DNA from: Streptomyces sp. NBC_00461
Lineage (GTDB): Bacteria > Actinomycetota > Actinomycetes > Streptomycetales > Streptomycetaceae
DNA: 64,000 nt
Assembly (NCBI RefSeq): GCF_036013935.1
Contig: NZ_CP107902.1
Location: 2,017,001-2,081,000 of the forward strand
Direction: 5' to 3'
A program made the translations under genes and the position numbers. The notes under the pieces were generated by a model, which saw only the letters and a list, made by a program, of their open reading frames with translations, searched no databases and was not told the DNA's origin. Below, piece after piece: positions 9,601 through 17,818 of the stretch. The first letter of the stretch is position 1. The number at the start of each line of letters is the position of its first letter.

Positions 9601-10562
9601 GACGCGAGCTGCTCCGGGGTCCTCGCCCCGTCCAGGGCGGCCCGCAGCGGCGCGAGCACCTGGTCCTCGAAGTCCTCGATCAGCCGGCTCACCGGCCGCG
9701 GGTTCGGGACCTGAGGGGTCGGCGGCTCGTCACCCGGCTCGCCCGGCGCCGCGGGCTCCGCGGTCCACCGCCGCACCTCGTCTACCAGTTCCTTCACCGT
9801 CGGTGGCGCCGACTGCGGCAGGGTGATCGCCGTGATGTCGTCGTCCCGGTCGATGCGGACGTTCCCGACGGGCAGCAACGTCCTCTTCCCGCCCGCCTGT
9901 TCGCCGAAGACGAAGAGCAACTGGTCGCCGGTCCGGAGCGAGTTGGTGGTGCCCTCGACGAAGAGTTCGGAACGGCGCTCCAGGTCCTGTGGGGTCACCA
10001 GGGACGGCCGGCGCCTGCGCACCGTCAGCTCGTTCCAGTCCCAGCGGGCCGTGAGGTCCCGGCTGGTCTCGAAGGTCACGGACTCCTCGTCGGCGGAGGC
10101 GGGCACGCTGTGGGTGCGCGCGCCGCGCGGGATCACGACGGGCAGCGTCTCCGCCCGCGGATCGCGCTCCAGGGTGTACGCGAGATGGGTGGCGGCCGCG
10201 ACGCCGGGCCGTGGGCGGTGGCCGACGAGACGGCCCAGCAGAACCAGCGACCGGTGCTCGTCGGCCGTACGGATGTAGGCCTCGTCCGCGATCCGCTCCG
10301 AGTGGAAGGTGAGCAGGTCGCCGAGGACCGCGGCGGCGTCGAGGAGACCGATCGCCGGATCGTCGGGGGTGCGGACGGTCAGCCCGCCGAGTGCCGGATA
10401 CGCCGGTGAGGCGAGCCGGTCGAGCAGGGCGGTGAGGAAGGAGCCGTACTCGCCGACGCGGTACGCGAGGGCGGTGCGGCCGGGCGGGTTGTGCGGCGGG
10501 GCGGGCGCGAGGCGCTCGTCGTGGCCGCCGCATGCGCCGGCGCAGGAGCACACGTGGCTCAT
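6696..10562 (-). CDS. CIS baseplate wedge protein, gpJ-like, with Cys-rich N-terminus and C-terminal LysM
   Basis: A 1288-residue 'putative baseplate assembly protein' of the phage gpJ/Afp11 type. These proteins build the wedge ring round the spike. The N-terminus is MSHVCSCAGACGGH, with four cysteines and a histidine in 13 residues, which could bind a metal. The gpJ-like core occupies the C-terminal half (TRRTIPLAVSALDRLVSPADYEDFARS region, about 1010-1150). Residues about 1217-1265 form a LysM-like module (HTVRAANGETLSEICASQGI, then LAKGRSVFVFRG), an unusual fusion for a wedge protein. It is joined by 4-base overlaps to its neighbours on both sides and is the second of two tandem gpJ-like genes. 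Function is inferred from family and position. Confidence 0.82.
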   Translation of the reverse strand: MSHVCSCAGACGGHDERLAPAPPHNPPGRTALAYRVGEYGSFLTALLDRLASPAYPALGGLTVRTPDDPAIGLLDAAAVLGDLLTFHSERIADEAYIRTADEHRSLVLLGRLVGHRPRPGVAAATHLAYTLERDPRAETLPVVIPRGARTHSVPASADEESVTFETSRDLTARWDWNELTVRRRRPSLVTPQDLERRSELFVEGTTNSLRTGDQLLFVFGEQAGGKRTLLPVGNVRIDRDDDITAITLPQSAPPTVKELVDEVRRWTAEPAAPGEPGDEPPTPQVPNPRPVSRLIEDFEDQVLAPLRAALDGARTPEQLASCLAEPVARLGEAQVLAEPWEDVAAWFEQLQAVLAELAERTLELAPAQSSDESAAAGGPLSAAPLGLVAPTRPSRTSKRPAPLEGDARTAAFQALAAVLPALRARPPVPSAATGAQLPGTDTVRLLAALNPGLGALYPAWRKAAAPTTAPLLRALLAMRVTAAPFGATAPLKPVQDDKGRVIRSADWPLTGAVLTGMRVVYDTAGKAPVRAEFQYVEGNSSDQRAVTLPLTQQVSFALGPGQVDLSTRTAQDHDLSWLTLPHSRTASGGGTAVPAGAQEPGVTVRLRDGLPERTLFVSRPDDDGLIHVGINNGTAHQISLRPGATEQFTHGEYEVSLRYTVGSTEPNVEVVIASKPAPLNRRVLQLDSVHTGITVGSWVAIQRPAKGAQGGIPGDPGLAFVTTQVVSARTAAYTNYGITGRGTELTLADPWLDEFDVLLSHIRDTTVYAAGEPLRLADEPLGEDVHGNEIELAELYDGLGAGRLLVVTGERSDIPGTTGVPATEVVTIAAADATVDPQLPGDRVHTSLTLTTGLAHRYRRETVRILGNVVEATHGESRQEAIGSGDSDRTNQTFALWQSPLTWLADDNPLGATPVLEIRVDGVLWHEVDSLAGRGPRERVYISGTASDGRTTVTFGDGVHGARLPTGHENVHARYRFGTGKAANVPADRLTQPLTRPLGVTAVTNPRPARGGSDADGPGLTRRTIPLAVSALDRLVSPADYEDFARSRAGIGRADARELFDGRRRVLHVTVAGTDDVPLDGDGRESDTLRALRGALTEYGDGSLTVRVDVREPVLLLVAARVKVAPDHAWEFVEPRLRQALLARLGYEGRELGQPARLSDLLAAAHTVPGVDYVDVDVFTGVPASATAEELAALLTDPGAPKASVPARRATYDEKIHTVRAANGETLSEICASQGIPLAELLRLNPDITDTRRLAKGRSVFVFRGIRPAQLALLSPRAADTLILTEVK

Positions 10563-13500
10563 CGGGCACCTCCCAGGGATATCGCCAGCAGGCCGTTCTC
10601 CGGCCTGTCGGGGTCGTTGTCGCAGGTGGCGATCTCCAGCGGGCCGAGCCGCAGCACGCCGTCCTCCCTCTCTCCTCGGTCCTGCTCAAACAGCCGCCGC
10701 AGCCTGGTGACTTCGACGCTCCGCACGCCCGGTACGGCGGCGGCGACGGCGACCAGACGGCTGAGCCGTACGGGTTCGCCGAAGGTCAGCGCGTCCGGGT
10801 GGAAGAATCCGAGCCGCCCGTCTCCGAGGCGGCCGTTGCCGAGGACGCGGTACAGCTCGGCCAGGATCTGCCCGTGCTGGTGGCCGGGCGCGGCGCACAC
10901 GCTCAGCGCGATGTCGAGCGGTGTCGCGCGGGCGGGGCCGACCACGAGGTCGTGGCCGATGCGCCGGTACGCCTCCAGGGCCTGCTCGACCCGGGCGAGC
11001 AGCTCCGCCGACGGCTGGGCGCTGCCGTAGGCGTCGATCGCGACGTGGGCCTCCTGGACGCTGCCGGTCCAGCGGATCTCGGCGGCGGCGCGCTGCACGC
11101 CGGGCAGTTGCGCGGCGAGGGCGGCGTAGTCCTCGGCCGTGATCGCGCGCAGTCGGGTGCGGCGCAGGTCGAGCGGGGCCAACTGGCGTGCCTGCTCGAC
11201 GGGTTCGGGCTCGACGCCGCCGGTGGCGGGCAGCGGGTTGCGGACCACTGCGGCCGGTGGCCGCTCGCAGTCGCTCTGGATGACGAGGTGGTTGATGGCC
11301 TCCGCGCCGACGTTGCCCGCGATGCCGCCGCCGAGCCGGTAGTGCAGGGCGAGCCGGCTGCCCGGCGCCGGCCTGGCGCCGTGCCGGCCGTCGCCGAAGC
11401 GCAGGGCGAGCCGGCCGTCGTCCTCCAGCTCACCGACGAAGTGCCGGTCGCGGGGGCCGCTGTGCAGCAGGTCGCGGCGGGGCAGCCAGGTCAGGTCGGC
11501 GTCCTCGACGCGTACGGCGGGCAGCGCGCAGCGCGGGTCCTGGCCGAGTGCGGCGGTCGCCGAACCCCGCAGCACCTGCTCCTCCGGGTGCAGCCCGGTC
11601 GCGTACACCGGACCCCAACTGTGGGCGATCTCCCAGGCGATGTGCCCGTCGAGGACGGCTCCGGCGCGGGCCCTGGACACGAGGATGTCCACCCGGCGCA
11701 GCTTGCCGTCGAGCAACTCGTCGTTCTTGTACAGGAGTTCACGCAGTGCGCGGACGGGATGGGTGCGGAGTTCGAGGCGCTCGACGACCTTCAGGCCGTA
11801 GATCACGGTGAGTTCGCCGATCTCCTCGTCGGCGAGGCCGTCGCGGTCGCGGGCGCTGCGCCACAGCTCGACGAGCCGCTGCCGCACCCGGCCGGGAATC
11901 GCGGCGATCCGCTCGGCCTGCCCGGCGGCCACGGCCTGCGCGTCCGGGAAGGACACCGCCTGGACGACCGGGGATCGGCCGAGGACGGGGCGGAAGCGGG
12001 GTGTGATGCCCGGGTGGACGGACTGTGCGAGCAGGGTGCGCAGGGCGGCCGCCTGGGCGTACGCCGTGCCGGGCACGACGCGCTCATGCCGCTGCCCGGC
12101 GCGCTCCAGGCCGAGTCCGGCGCGTACGGTCGCCGCCTCGCCGACGACCTCGAACAGCTCACGGACGTCGTCGGGTACGAGTGCTTCCGCGCTCTCCGCC
12201 TTGTCCGTGAGGGAGTTGATGAGCCGGGCGGGTGCGTTGCCCTCCCGGCGGTCGTAGCAACCGAAGGCGGGAGGGTCGCAGGGGGCGACGACGGCCGGCT
12301 CGGGCGGCACGGTGGCCGTTTCGGGAAGGCCGGTGAGGGTGCGGCCGTGGTCGACGAGGACGACGTTGCCGCGGGCCACGGTCACGTCCTCGACGGGCAG
12401 GCAGTCGCGGCCGCCGCGCGCGGTGAGGCCGAGCGGGAAGCGCAGGGCGTCCTCGGCGGCCCAGGTGACCTCCAGGACCGGCTGGTCCTCGATGCGGTCG
12501 ACGGCGGGCGTGACGGAGGTGAGGCGTACGGCCTGACGGTGGCTCGGGTCCTGGTCTCCGGGGGTGCCGGTGCGCGGGCCCTTCACCTCCTCCAGGACCA
12601 GCAGGTCGCCCGGCTCCAGGTCGAGCCGGCGCTCCCGGCAGGTCTCCGGGTCGTCCCACTCGTCGCGCAGGGTGGCGGACGTGGCGCCCTTGGGCAGGGT
12701 GCACACCTCGCCGCCCCAGGTCCACAGGCGGATCGCGTTGTGCGCGGCCTTCAGCTCCAACGGGTCGGCGGCGACGACCGGTTCGAAGACCTCGACCGAG
12801 CCGCGCTCGTCCAGGTCGCCGAGGTCGTTCTCGTCGATGACCGTGCCCGGTTCGGGCCGGTCGTGCGGGTCGAGGGCGCGGACGTCGACGGAGGCGAAGC
12901 GGAAGGTGCCCGGGGCGAGCGTGGTGTCGCCCGCGGTCCGAACGGTGACGTAGGCGCGCGCCGTGCAGCCGTCGTGCATCGCGTAGTCGATGAGCCGGAC
13001 GTGCCGCCGCACGGAGACCCGGCGGCGCGCGGTGTCGAGGTAGGCCTCGGTGGCCACCGCGTCCTGCTGGTAGCTGATCTGGTCACCGGTGTACGCGAGC
13101 AGTTCGACGAGCGTGACGCCCAGGTCGGCGGGGTTGCGTTCGACCCAGTCGGGGGTGGTGAGGGCGAGCCGGTCCAGGAGCAGCTTGCGGATGGTGTCGT
13201 AGTCGCGTGCGGTGTAGTCGACGACGGGCGCGTCCGGGAAGTCCGGCTCGTGCTGCTCTTCCTCCTTGCAGTCGAAGGGGGTCGGGCAGTCGGGCCGGAA
13301 GGAGAAGGAGGCGCGGTGGTAACGCTGGTCGAAGCCGCGGAAGGGCTCGGTGCCGGGCCGGCCGTACGGGTCGGTCTCGACGAGGGCGAACACGTAGCGC
13401 GAGGTGTCGCCGGCCCGGTCGAGGGTCACGTAGAGCCGGTCGTCGAGCTCCGGGTCCTCCTCGCGCTCGACACTGACGTCGACGGCGGTGATGCCGGTGA

Positions 13501-13672
13501 CGCGGCGGCCGCCGTCGATGCGGACGTTCTCGGGGCCGAGGCCGTGCGGGGCCTTGCCGAGGAAGGTGACGGTGAGCAGCAGCCCGTCGTCACCGACCTC
13601 GACCGCGTCAACTCCGTTGAGCTGGGCGGCCCTTACCTTGGCGCGGCGGGACATGGTGGTGCCGGCGGTCAT
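10559..13672 (-). CDS. CIS baseplate wedge protein, gpJ-like (Afp11-type)
   Basis: A 1037-residue putative baseplate assembly protein. Near residue 140 the DYTARDYDTIRKLLLDRLALTTPDW segment marks the usual N-terminal entry of the gpJ/Afp11 family in actinobacterial CIS. The C-terminal part (RLGGGIAGNVGAEAINHL, then QLAPLDLRRTRLRAITAEDYAALA and LPGVQRAAAEIRW) is the conserved gpJ beta-rich core. It starts with ATG overlapping the gp25 stop (ATGA) and ends overlapping the next gpJ-like gene by 4 bases, so gp25, both gpJ-like proteins and gpI are likely made in a fixed ratio by translational coupling. The protein acts in the cytoplasm as a structural part; no enzyme motif is present. Confidence 0.85.
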   Translation of the reverse strand: MTAGTTMSRRAKVRAAQLNGVDAVEVGDDGLLLTVTFLGKAPHGLGPENVRIDGGRRVTGITAVDVSVEREEDPELDDRLYVTLDRAGDTSRYVFALVETDPYGRPGTEPFRGFDQRYHRASFSFRPDCPTPFDCKEEEQHEPDFPDAPVVDYTARDYDTIRKLLLDRLALTTPDWVERNPADLGVTLVELLAYTGDQISYQQDAVATEAYLDTARRRVSVRRHVRLIDYAMHDGCTARAYVTVRTAGDTTLAPGTFRFASVDVRALDPHDRPEPGTVIDENDLGDLDERGSVEVFEPVVAADPLELKAAHNAIRLWTWGGEVCTLPKGATSATLRDEWDDPETCRERRLDLEPGDLLVLEEVKGPRTGTPGDQDPSHRQAVRLTSVTPAVDRIEDQPVLEVTWAAEDALRFPLGLTARGGRDCLPVEDVTVARGNVVLVDHGRTLTGLPETATVPPEPAVVAPCDPPAFGCYDRREGNAPARLINSLTDKAESAEALVPDDVRELFEVVGEAATVRAGLGLERAGQRHERVVPGTAYAQAAALRTLLAQSVHPGITPRFRPVLGRSPVVQAVSFPDAQAVAAGQAERIAAIPGRVRQRLVELWRSARDRDGLADEEIGELTVIYGLKVVERLELRTHPVRALRELLYKNDELLDGKLRRVDILVSRARAGAVLDGHIAWEIAHSWGPVYATGLHPEEQVLRGSATAALGQDPRCALPAVRVEDADLTWLPRRDLLHSGPRDRHFVGELEDDGRLALRFGDGRHGARPAPGSRLALHYRLGGGIAGNVGAEAINHLVIQSDCERPPAAVVRNPLPATGGVEPEPVEQARQLAPLDLRRTRLRAITAEDYAALAAQLPGVQRAAAEIRWTGSVQEAHVAIDAYGSAQPSAELLARVEQALEAYRRIGHDLVVGPARATPLDIALSVCAAPGHQHGQILAELYRVLGNGRLGDGRLGFFHPDALTFGEPVRLSRLVAVAAAVPGVRSVEVTRLRRLFEQDRGEREDGVLRLGPLEIATCDNDPDRPENGLLAISLGGAR

Positions 13673-14058
13673 GCGGCGGCCCTCCCCTCGAAGACGTCGT
13701 CGGCCCGGGTCCCGGTGGCCCGAAGGACGTACGACAGATAGACACGTACGGCGTTCTCGTCGCTCACCACGTCGAGGGCGATCACGTCGATGAGGTCGCC
13801 GAGCCAGCGCTGCAGCGAGGCCTGCACGGAGAGTTCGAGCGTGCTGACGAGTTCGGGGCTGTTCGGGGCGAAGACGAGATCGAGCAGTCCGCAGCCGAAG
13901 TCGGGGCGCATGACGCGCTCCCCGGGGCTGGTGAACAGCAGTTGCTCGATCAGGTCGTGGACGTGCGCGGCGTGGGCTGCGTGTGCGGTGCGCCCCCGGC
14001 GGTCGGCGCGGAAGGGGAACGCGATGTCGGTGCGCGCGGGGTGGGTGCGTGGGCTCAT
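13669..14058 (-). CDS. CIS baseplate protein, GPW/gp25 family
   Basis: A 129-residue homolog of T4 gp25/Afp9, the conserved baseplate component that links the sheath to the wedge. The diagnostic stretch LIEQLLFTSPGERVMRPDFGCGL is present, matching the family's ExxRxxxP-type motif region. I chose the ATG at 14058 (MSPRTHPARTDIAFPF) because it overlaps the preceding stop by 4 bases. The longer frame upstream would run far into the PAAR-like gene and its extra residues look like non-coding shadow. Length is normal for the family. Confidence 0.88.
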   Translation of the reverse strand: MSPRTHPARTDIAFPFRADRRGRTAHAAHAAHVHDLIEQLLFTSPGERVMRPDFGCGLLDLVFAPNSPELVSTLELSVQASLQRWLGDLIDVIALDVVSDENAVRVYLSYVLRATGTRADDVFEGRAAA

Positions 14059-14390
14059 CGGACGGTCACCTTTCGCGGTGCGGCCTGGACGACGGGTGGC
14101 CCCTGCGGCACGAAGGCCGCGGTCAGGCACTGGGCCGCGGAGATGTCGAGCAGCACGGGGGCGCCGTCGACCGTGACGCCGCTGTCGCCCGCGGTCCAGC
14201 GGACCGAGACGCAGGGCGTGGGCACACCGCCGACGGTGTGCGGGCAGCCGGTGACGACGTACGCGTGCGAGGCCGTCGCGACGGCGGCTCCCCCGATGCG
14301 TACGCCACCGGAGGGTGTGGTGGCGGCGGTGACCCGGCCGCCGTGCGGGCAGCCGATCACGGCGCCGGCGTCGAGCAGACTCCCGGACAA
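14055..14390 (-). CDS. PAAR-like spike-tip protein
   Basis: A small protein of 111 residues with repeated Cys/His motifs (GCPHGGRV, GCPHTVGG, TPCVSV, AQCLTA) and short glycine-rich beta turns, as in PAAR-like/DUF4280-type tips that bind a metal and sharpen the spike. Its place directly after the gpV spike gene supports this. The start is a TTG at 14390, chosen because a GGGGGA ribosome site lies 9 bases upstream and because a longer frame would run into the spike gene. It overlaps the gp25 start by 4 bases. No fused toxin domain is present. Confidence 0.72.
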   Translation of the reverse strand: MSGSLLDAGAVIGCPHGGRVTAATTPSGGVRIGGAAVATASHAYVVTGCPHTVGGVPTPCVSVRWTAGDSGVTVDGAPVLLDISAAQCLTAAFVPQGPPVVQAAPRKVTVR

Positions 14391-14410
14391 CTTGGTGCGT
14401 CCCCCGTCTT

Positions 14411-14950
14411 CTATCGCTTCGAGAGCACGGTCAACTGGCCCTCGTTGATGGTTACTTCTCTGCCGCGGAGCACGATCTCGGCGCCTGCGCCGGTCGCGAT
14501 GACCACGGCCTCCTTGGTGATGCGGATGTATGCGCCGCCCTGCGCCTGGAGCAGGATCCCCTGCTCGGCACCGGCGGTGTCGTTCATGACGATCTTGTGG
14601 GCGCCCGGTGTCTGCACCACGACCGGCTTGCTCGGCGAGTCCGCCTGCAGCGCACGGCGCGCGTCGGGCGGCAGCTCCTCGGCGGCCCCGTACCAACACC
14701 CGGTCCACACGGGGAAACTGGGGTCCCCCTGCTCGAACTCCACCCACACGCCGGCGCCCGGCGGCGGTACCACGAACTGTCCCGCCTCGGGCCCGGTGAA
14801 CGGCAGGCAGGGCAGCGCCCAGGTGGACGGCTCGTCACCGAGGACGTCGGGTACCTCGACGGTGATACGGCCGATGCGCAGCGGGTCGTTGTTGTTCACG
14901 ACACGGCCGCGGAACTTGCCGAGGTAGCGATTGCTGGGTGCTGCCGCCAT
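14411..14950 (-). CDS. CIS central spike protein, gpV/VgrG-like OB-fold
   Basis: A 179-residue phage baseplate assembly protein V. The segment NRYLGKFRGRVVNNNDPLRIGR followed by PDVLGDEPSTWALPCLPF and GVWVEFEQGDPSFPVWTGCWYG is the standard OB-fold of gpV/Afp8, and the C-terminal repeats form the beta-prism needle. Trimers of this protein form the spike that carries the PAAR tip. The ATG at 14950 has an AGGAG site about 7 bases upstream; the longer open frame upstream overlaps the gpD gene in another frame and is not real. It is a lone spike with no extra effector domain. Confidence 0.88.
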   Translation of the reverse strand: MAAAPSNRYLGKFRGRVVNNNDPLRIGRITVEVPDVLGDEPSTWALPCLPFTGPEAGQFVVPPPGAGVWVEFEQGDPSFPVWTGCWYGAAEELPPDARRALQADSPSKPVVVQTPGAHKIVMNDTAGAEQGILLQAQGGAYIRITKEAVVIATGAGAEIVLRGREVTINEGQLTVLSKR

Positions 14951-14994
14951 GCTGAACTGCTCCTGGTGGGTGGGTCGTTGAGGCGCTTCGGTAT

Positions 14995-16134
14995 TCAGGG
15001 CCGGACGTAGTCGCTGCGGGCCTCCAGCCCCTCCCGGGAGAGGGTGAAGTTCTGCTGGAAGGAGCCCGGCCGCAGGTTGTGCGTGACGGACTTGACGTAG
15101 TAGTCGCCGTCGTACGCCCGTCCGGAGCCGCGCACGCCGACCAGCTGGCGGGGCTGCAGGATGTATCCGTGCCGGTTGACGTCGAGTGACCCCGACCCCG
15201 AGACGACGTCGGCGGAGACGGCAGCACGGGCGAGGAGTTCGGCCTCGGCCTGCTCGCGCTGCTGCTTCGCGGTGCCGGAGAGGGTCCTGCGCTTGAGGGC
15301 GGGGGTGGGGCGCCGCCCGAGGGGCGGCCGAAGGGGACTGATCGGCGGCTGGGGCAGGAGCGTGGACACACGGGTCCCCGGGTCCTGCCAGCGGGCCTGC
15401 GGCTCTTCCCGCGCCGTCCCGTCGTACGAGAACGTCAGCTGGTCCACGGTCGTGTTGGCGTCCATGTTGACGTTGAGGGCGTGCTGGCGGATGCCGAGGC
15501 GGACCTCGGGTCCCCAACGGGCCGAGGACTGGCCGGGGTTGGGACCGGGGTCGAGGTAGAAGGTGTAGCCGTTGGCGCGAGCGAGGTCGGTGACGTACTG
15601 GAGATCGGTACCGGTCTGGTAGTGAACGCGAAGATCCTGGTGCGGGGGCTGGGCGATCTTCTCGGCGTAGACGTCGGGCCGGATGCCGTAGTCGGAGTAG
15701 CGCCGCAGGATGCTCAGAACCCGTTCGGAAGGCGGGAGGTTGGGGTACCGGGCGGTCCGCTCCTCCAGATCCATCAGCAGGGTCAGATCCTCGCCGGTGA
15801 CGGTGAGGGTGGAGTGTCCGGGCTGGTTGCTGGCACCCACTTCCTGCCGGACGATCAGGCCGTCGAAGAGGACATCCGGCGTACCGCGGACGCTGACGGT
15901 GACGATGATCCGCGTCTTCGGGTCGAAGAACCCCTCGGGCAGGAGCCGCTGGTTGATGATCCCGGTCTTGGTGAGGTCGAAGGCGAGCTGGAACCCGCTG
16001 CGTTCGCCGGCGGTGGCGGTGATCTGGGCGGACAGCAGGGCCTCGGTCACCTCGGCCGGGACGGGGCGGGCGAGCTTCGGTCCCATGAGCAGCGTGATGT
16101 GGACGGGACCCTGCCCGACGGGCTGTTCAGACAC
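14995..16134 (-). CDS. CIS hub protein, phage late control gene D-like (gpD)
   Basis: A 379-residue gpD family protein, which in phage P2, VgrG and Afp8 forms the upper half of the hub between tube and spike. Seen directly are the ATPPSERVLSILRRYSDYG-like segment (NLPPSERVLSILRRYSDY) and HYQTGTDLQYVTDLARANGYTFYLDP, both conserved in the family, plus a C-terminal beta domain ending NLRPGSFQQNFTLSREGL. In this CIS the gpD and gpV parts are separate genes rather than one VgrG. The start overlaps the LysM gene stop by 8 bases and it is followed by the spike gene after 44 bases. Confidence 0.87.
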   Translation of the reverse strand: MSEQPVGQGPVHITLLMGPKLARPVPAEVTEALLSAQITATAGERSGFQLAFDLTKTGIINQRLLPEGFFDPKTRIIVTVSVRGTPDVLFDGLIVRQEVGASNQPGHSTLTVTGEDLTLLMDLEERTARYPNLPPSERVLSILRRYSDYGIRPDVYAEKIAQPPHQDLRVHYQTGTDLQYVTDLARANGYTFYLDPGPNPGQSSARWGPEVRLGIRQHALNVNMDANTTVDQLTFSYDGTAREEPQARWQDPGTRVSTLLPQPPISPLRPPLGRRPTPALKRRTLSGTAKQQREQAEAELLARAAVSADVVSGSGSLDVNRHGYILQPRQLVGVRGSGRAYDGDYYVKSVTHNLRPGSFQQNFTLSREGLEARSDYVRP

Positions 16135-16480
16135 GCCGGTGCCCTCCGGGCTCGGGGATCTCGACGATCCGACCCGCCTCGTCGGTCAACTCCCTTGGAT
16201 CGACTACGGGGTTGGCGTCGGCGATGCGCCACCACTGGCCGGGGTCGCCGTAGAACCGCTGGGCGAGCAGATCGGCCCGCTCCCCCGCGCCCACGACATG
16301 CTCCTGCGTCTCCTGCGCGTCGAGCGGGGGCAGCAGGCGGCGCTTGGCATAGCGCACCTCCGTGCCGTCGGGGAGCCTGTGGATCCCTATCTCGGCATCG
16401 TGGTAACGGCTGGTGCGGGGGTACGGGTGGGCACCCGGTATCGCGCCGAGGGCACTCTCGTAGGACTCGATGTCGGCCAT
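16127..16480 (-). CDS. CIS LysM-domain baseplate protein (Afp7/gp53-like)
   Basis: A 117-residue protein. A tail-type LysM fold is visible in the second half (HVVGAGERADLLAQRFYGDPGQWWRIADANPVVDP), matching the LysM proteins found next to the tube-initiation protein in Afp, PVC and phage tails. The role is to bridge the tube-initiation ring and the baseplate wedges, not to bind cell wall. It lies 10 bases after the tube-initiation gene and overlaps gpD by 8 bases. Confidence 0.82.
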   Translation of the reverse strand: MADIESYESALGAIPGAHPYPRTSRYHDAEIGIHRLPDGTEVRYAKRRLLPPLDAQETQEHVVGAGERADLLAQRFYGDPGQWWRIADANPVVDPRELTDEAGRIVEIPEPGGHRRV

Positions 16481-16490
16481 GACTGTGGTC

Positions 16491-17177
16491 TCAGCCCCTT
16501 CCGCTCAGCACATCGGCACCCGGCAGTCCGAGCGCCCCGAGACTCCCGCCGCGCGCGGCGGCGGCCAGCCGCTCCTTCTGGGCGAGGTGGGCCATGTAGA
16601 GGTCGGCACCTCGGTGTCCGGCGGGCAGATCGCTGACGGTGAGGATCTTCATGCCGATGCTCAGCGAGGCCCGTATCGGATTGAGGTTCACATCGAAGGC
16701 GGACTCGTTGACGGACAGCTCGGTCAGCCGCACGGGCATGACCCGCTTGCTCCCCCAGGTGAACAGCGTGAGCGGCATCTCGATCGGGCTGATCTCGATG
16801 GTCCCCTTCTGCGACAGCTTGCTCGCGGCGCGCAGTTGGGCGGTGGTCGGCTGCACGAGCATCTCGAGCGTCGCGAGCTGCGGGTGGATCCCGTCGGGCG
16901 CCGCGATCTCCAACTGGTCGGTCGCGTCGATCTCCGCGGTGAACTTCCAGGTCTCCTGGGCGGGTCCCTTCAGCCGCAACGCCTCGTTCCGGTCCCCGCT
17001 CCCGGTCCCCCCACTCCCACCGTCACCACTGTCCCCGGCCGACTGCGGCGCGATGCTGCGCTCCAGGGTGTCGGGGTTGAACTGCAGGACGATGACGCGT
17101 TGGGGGGTGCCGCGGTCGGGGTCGACGACGACCATGCCGGAGCGGATGGGTTTGGGGATGTCTGCGTAGCGGGTCAT
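16491..17177 (-). CDS. CIS tube-initiation protein (Afp5/Afp7-like tube protein N-terminal domain)
   Basis: A 228-residue protein with the segment VIVLQFNPDTLERS typical of the CIS tube-protein domain at the hub-tube junction. A Gly/Ser/Asp-rich linker (about residues 47-62) is inserted, followed by a core ending VNLNPIRASLSIGMKILTVSDL, shared with phage T4 gp54-like and Afp5 families. The ATG at 17177 was chosen because it forms an ATGA overlap with the preceding stop and because the 46 extra upstream residues of the longer frame read as shadow. Codon use returns to the high-GC pattern here, in contrast to the gene just upstream. Confidence 0.82.
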   Translation of the reverse strand: MTRYADIPKPIRSGMVVVDPDRGTPQRVIVLQFNPDTLERSIAPQSAGDSGDGGSGGTGSGDRNEALRLKGPAQETWKFTAEIDATDQLEIAAPDGIHPQLATLEMLVQPTTAQLRAASKLSQKGTIEISPIEMPLTLFTWGSKRVMPVRLTELSVNESAFDVNLNPIRASLSIGMKILTVSDLPAGHRGADLYMAHLAQKERLAAAARGGSLGALGLPGADVLSGRG

Positions 17178-17773
17178 GGCTCGATCACTCCGCTCTCCGC
17201 CAACTGCTCGAGTGCCAACTGCGCTTCGCGGGCGACCTGTGCGTCCGAGTCCGTGCGCGCGAGGCGAACCAATGGCTCTTCGAACTCCGGCCAAGCCGTG
17301 TAGACCATTGCCCAAATAGCCGCCCTACGTACGGCCGCGTCATCGTGCTCCGAGGAGAAGACGACGTGTGACACCACCGAATCAACGGCGTGCACCGGGG
17401 CGCCGGCACCGAGCCTCAGCAGCGACTTCGCCCACCCTGCCGGGTACACGTGGACATAGCAGTCGTCGAGCATTTCGTCCAACGTCCATACCGCCAGACC
17501 GTCTTCAATCCGAGACAGCGTCTCTTCAGCGACATCGGGGGCATCGTTCGAGACCACCATGTAGGGCACATCGGCGAATTCGTCCACGATGTAGTGGACC
17601 GAGCCGCCAGTATCTGTGTCCCATTTGGCTTCGTAGAAGACACCTCGATCCGGATCCCTGTCGATGTCGCCGAGGAAGGTCCATCCCGCATTGTCAGTGA
17701 AGGCGCGAATGGCTGCAGCATCGACATGATCTCGTAGGATCAGCCGCCGACTTGTCCGATTGAGGTCCGGCAA
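17174..17773 (-). CDS. Hypothetical protein with HEAT-like C-terminus; candidate partner/immunity protein for the DUF4157 protein
   Basis: A 199-residue soluble protein with no recognised enzyme motif. Residues about 125-195 form alpha-helical pairs resembling HEAT repeats (DDAAVRRAAIWAMVYTAW, then DAQVAREAQLALEQLAE); the N-terminal 120 residues look like a small alpha/beta domain rich in Asp, Glu and Trp. The start is TTG at 17773 with a GAGGGAG ribosome site; an ATG 15 bases upstream is out of frame. GC is low for this genome: hand counts give about 53-57% in 60-base lines at 17521, 17581 and 17761. It lies directly behind the C-terminal domain of the 2225-aa protein, which is also low in GC, and is not part of the usual CIS gene set. 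HEAT-like proteins often serve as immunity or adaptor proteins; that role here is inference. Confidence 0.6.
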   Translation of the reverse strand: MPDLNRTSRRLILRDHVDAAAIRAFTDNAGWTFLGDIDRDPDRGVFYEAKWDTDTGGSVHYIVDEFADVPYMVVSNDAPDVAEETLSRIEDGLAVWTLDEMLDDCYVHVYPAGWAKSLLRLGAGAPVHAVDSVVSHVVFSSEHDDAAVRRAAIWAMVYTAWPEFEEPLVRLARTDSDAQVAREAQLALEQLAESGVIEP

Positions 17774-17818
17774 GGTGAAACTCCCTCTTCATGCTTACGC
17801 AAGGCCATTTGATGCAGG

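Noticed and set aside
8028..10409. A 793-codon open frame on the plus strand opposite the gpJ-like gene
   Set aside because: It is antisense to a clear gpJ-like gene, has Arg/Gly/Val-rich shadow composition and no recognised domain. The same applies to long plus-strand frames at 10532-13741, 2915-4624 and 29344-31623.
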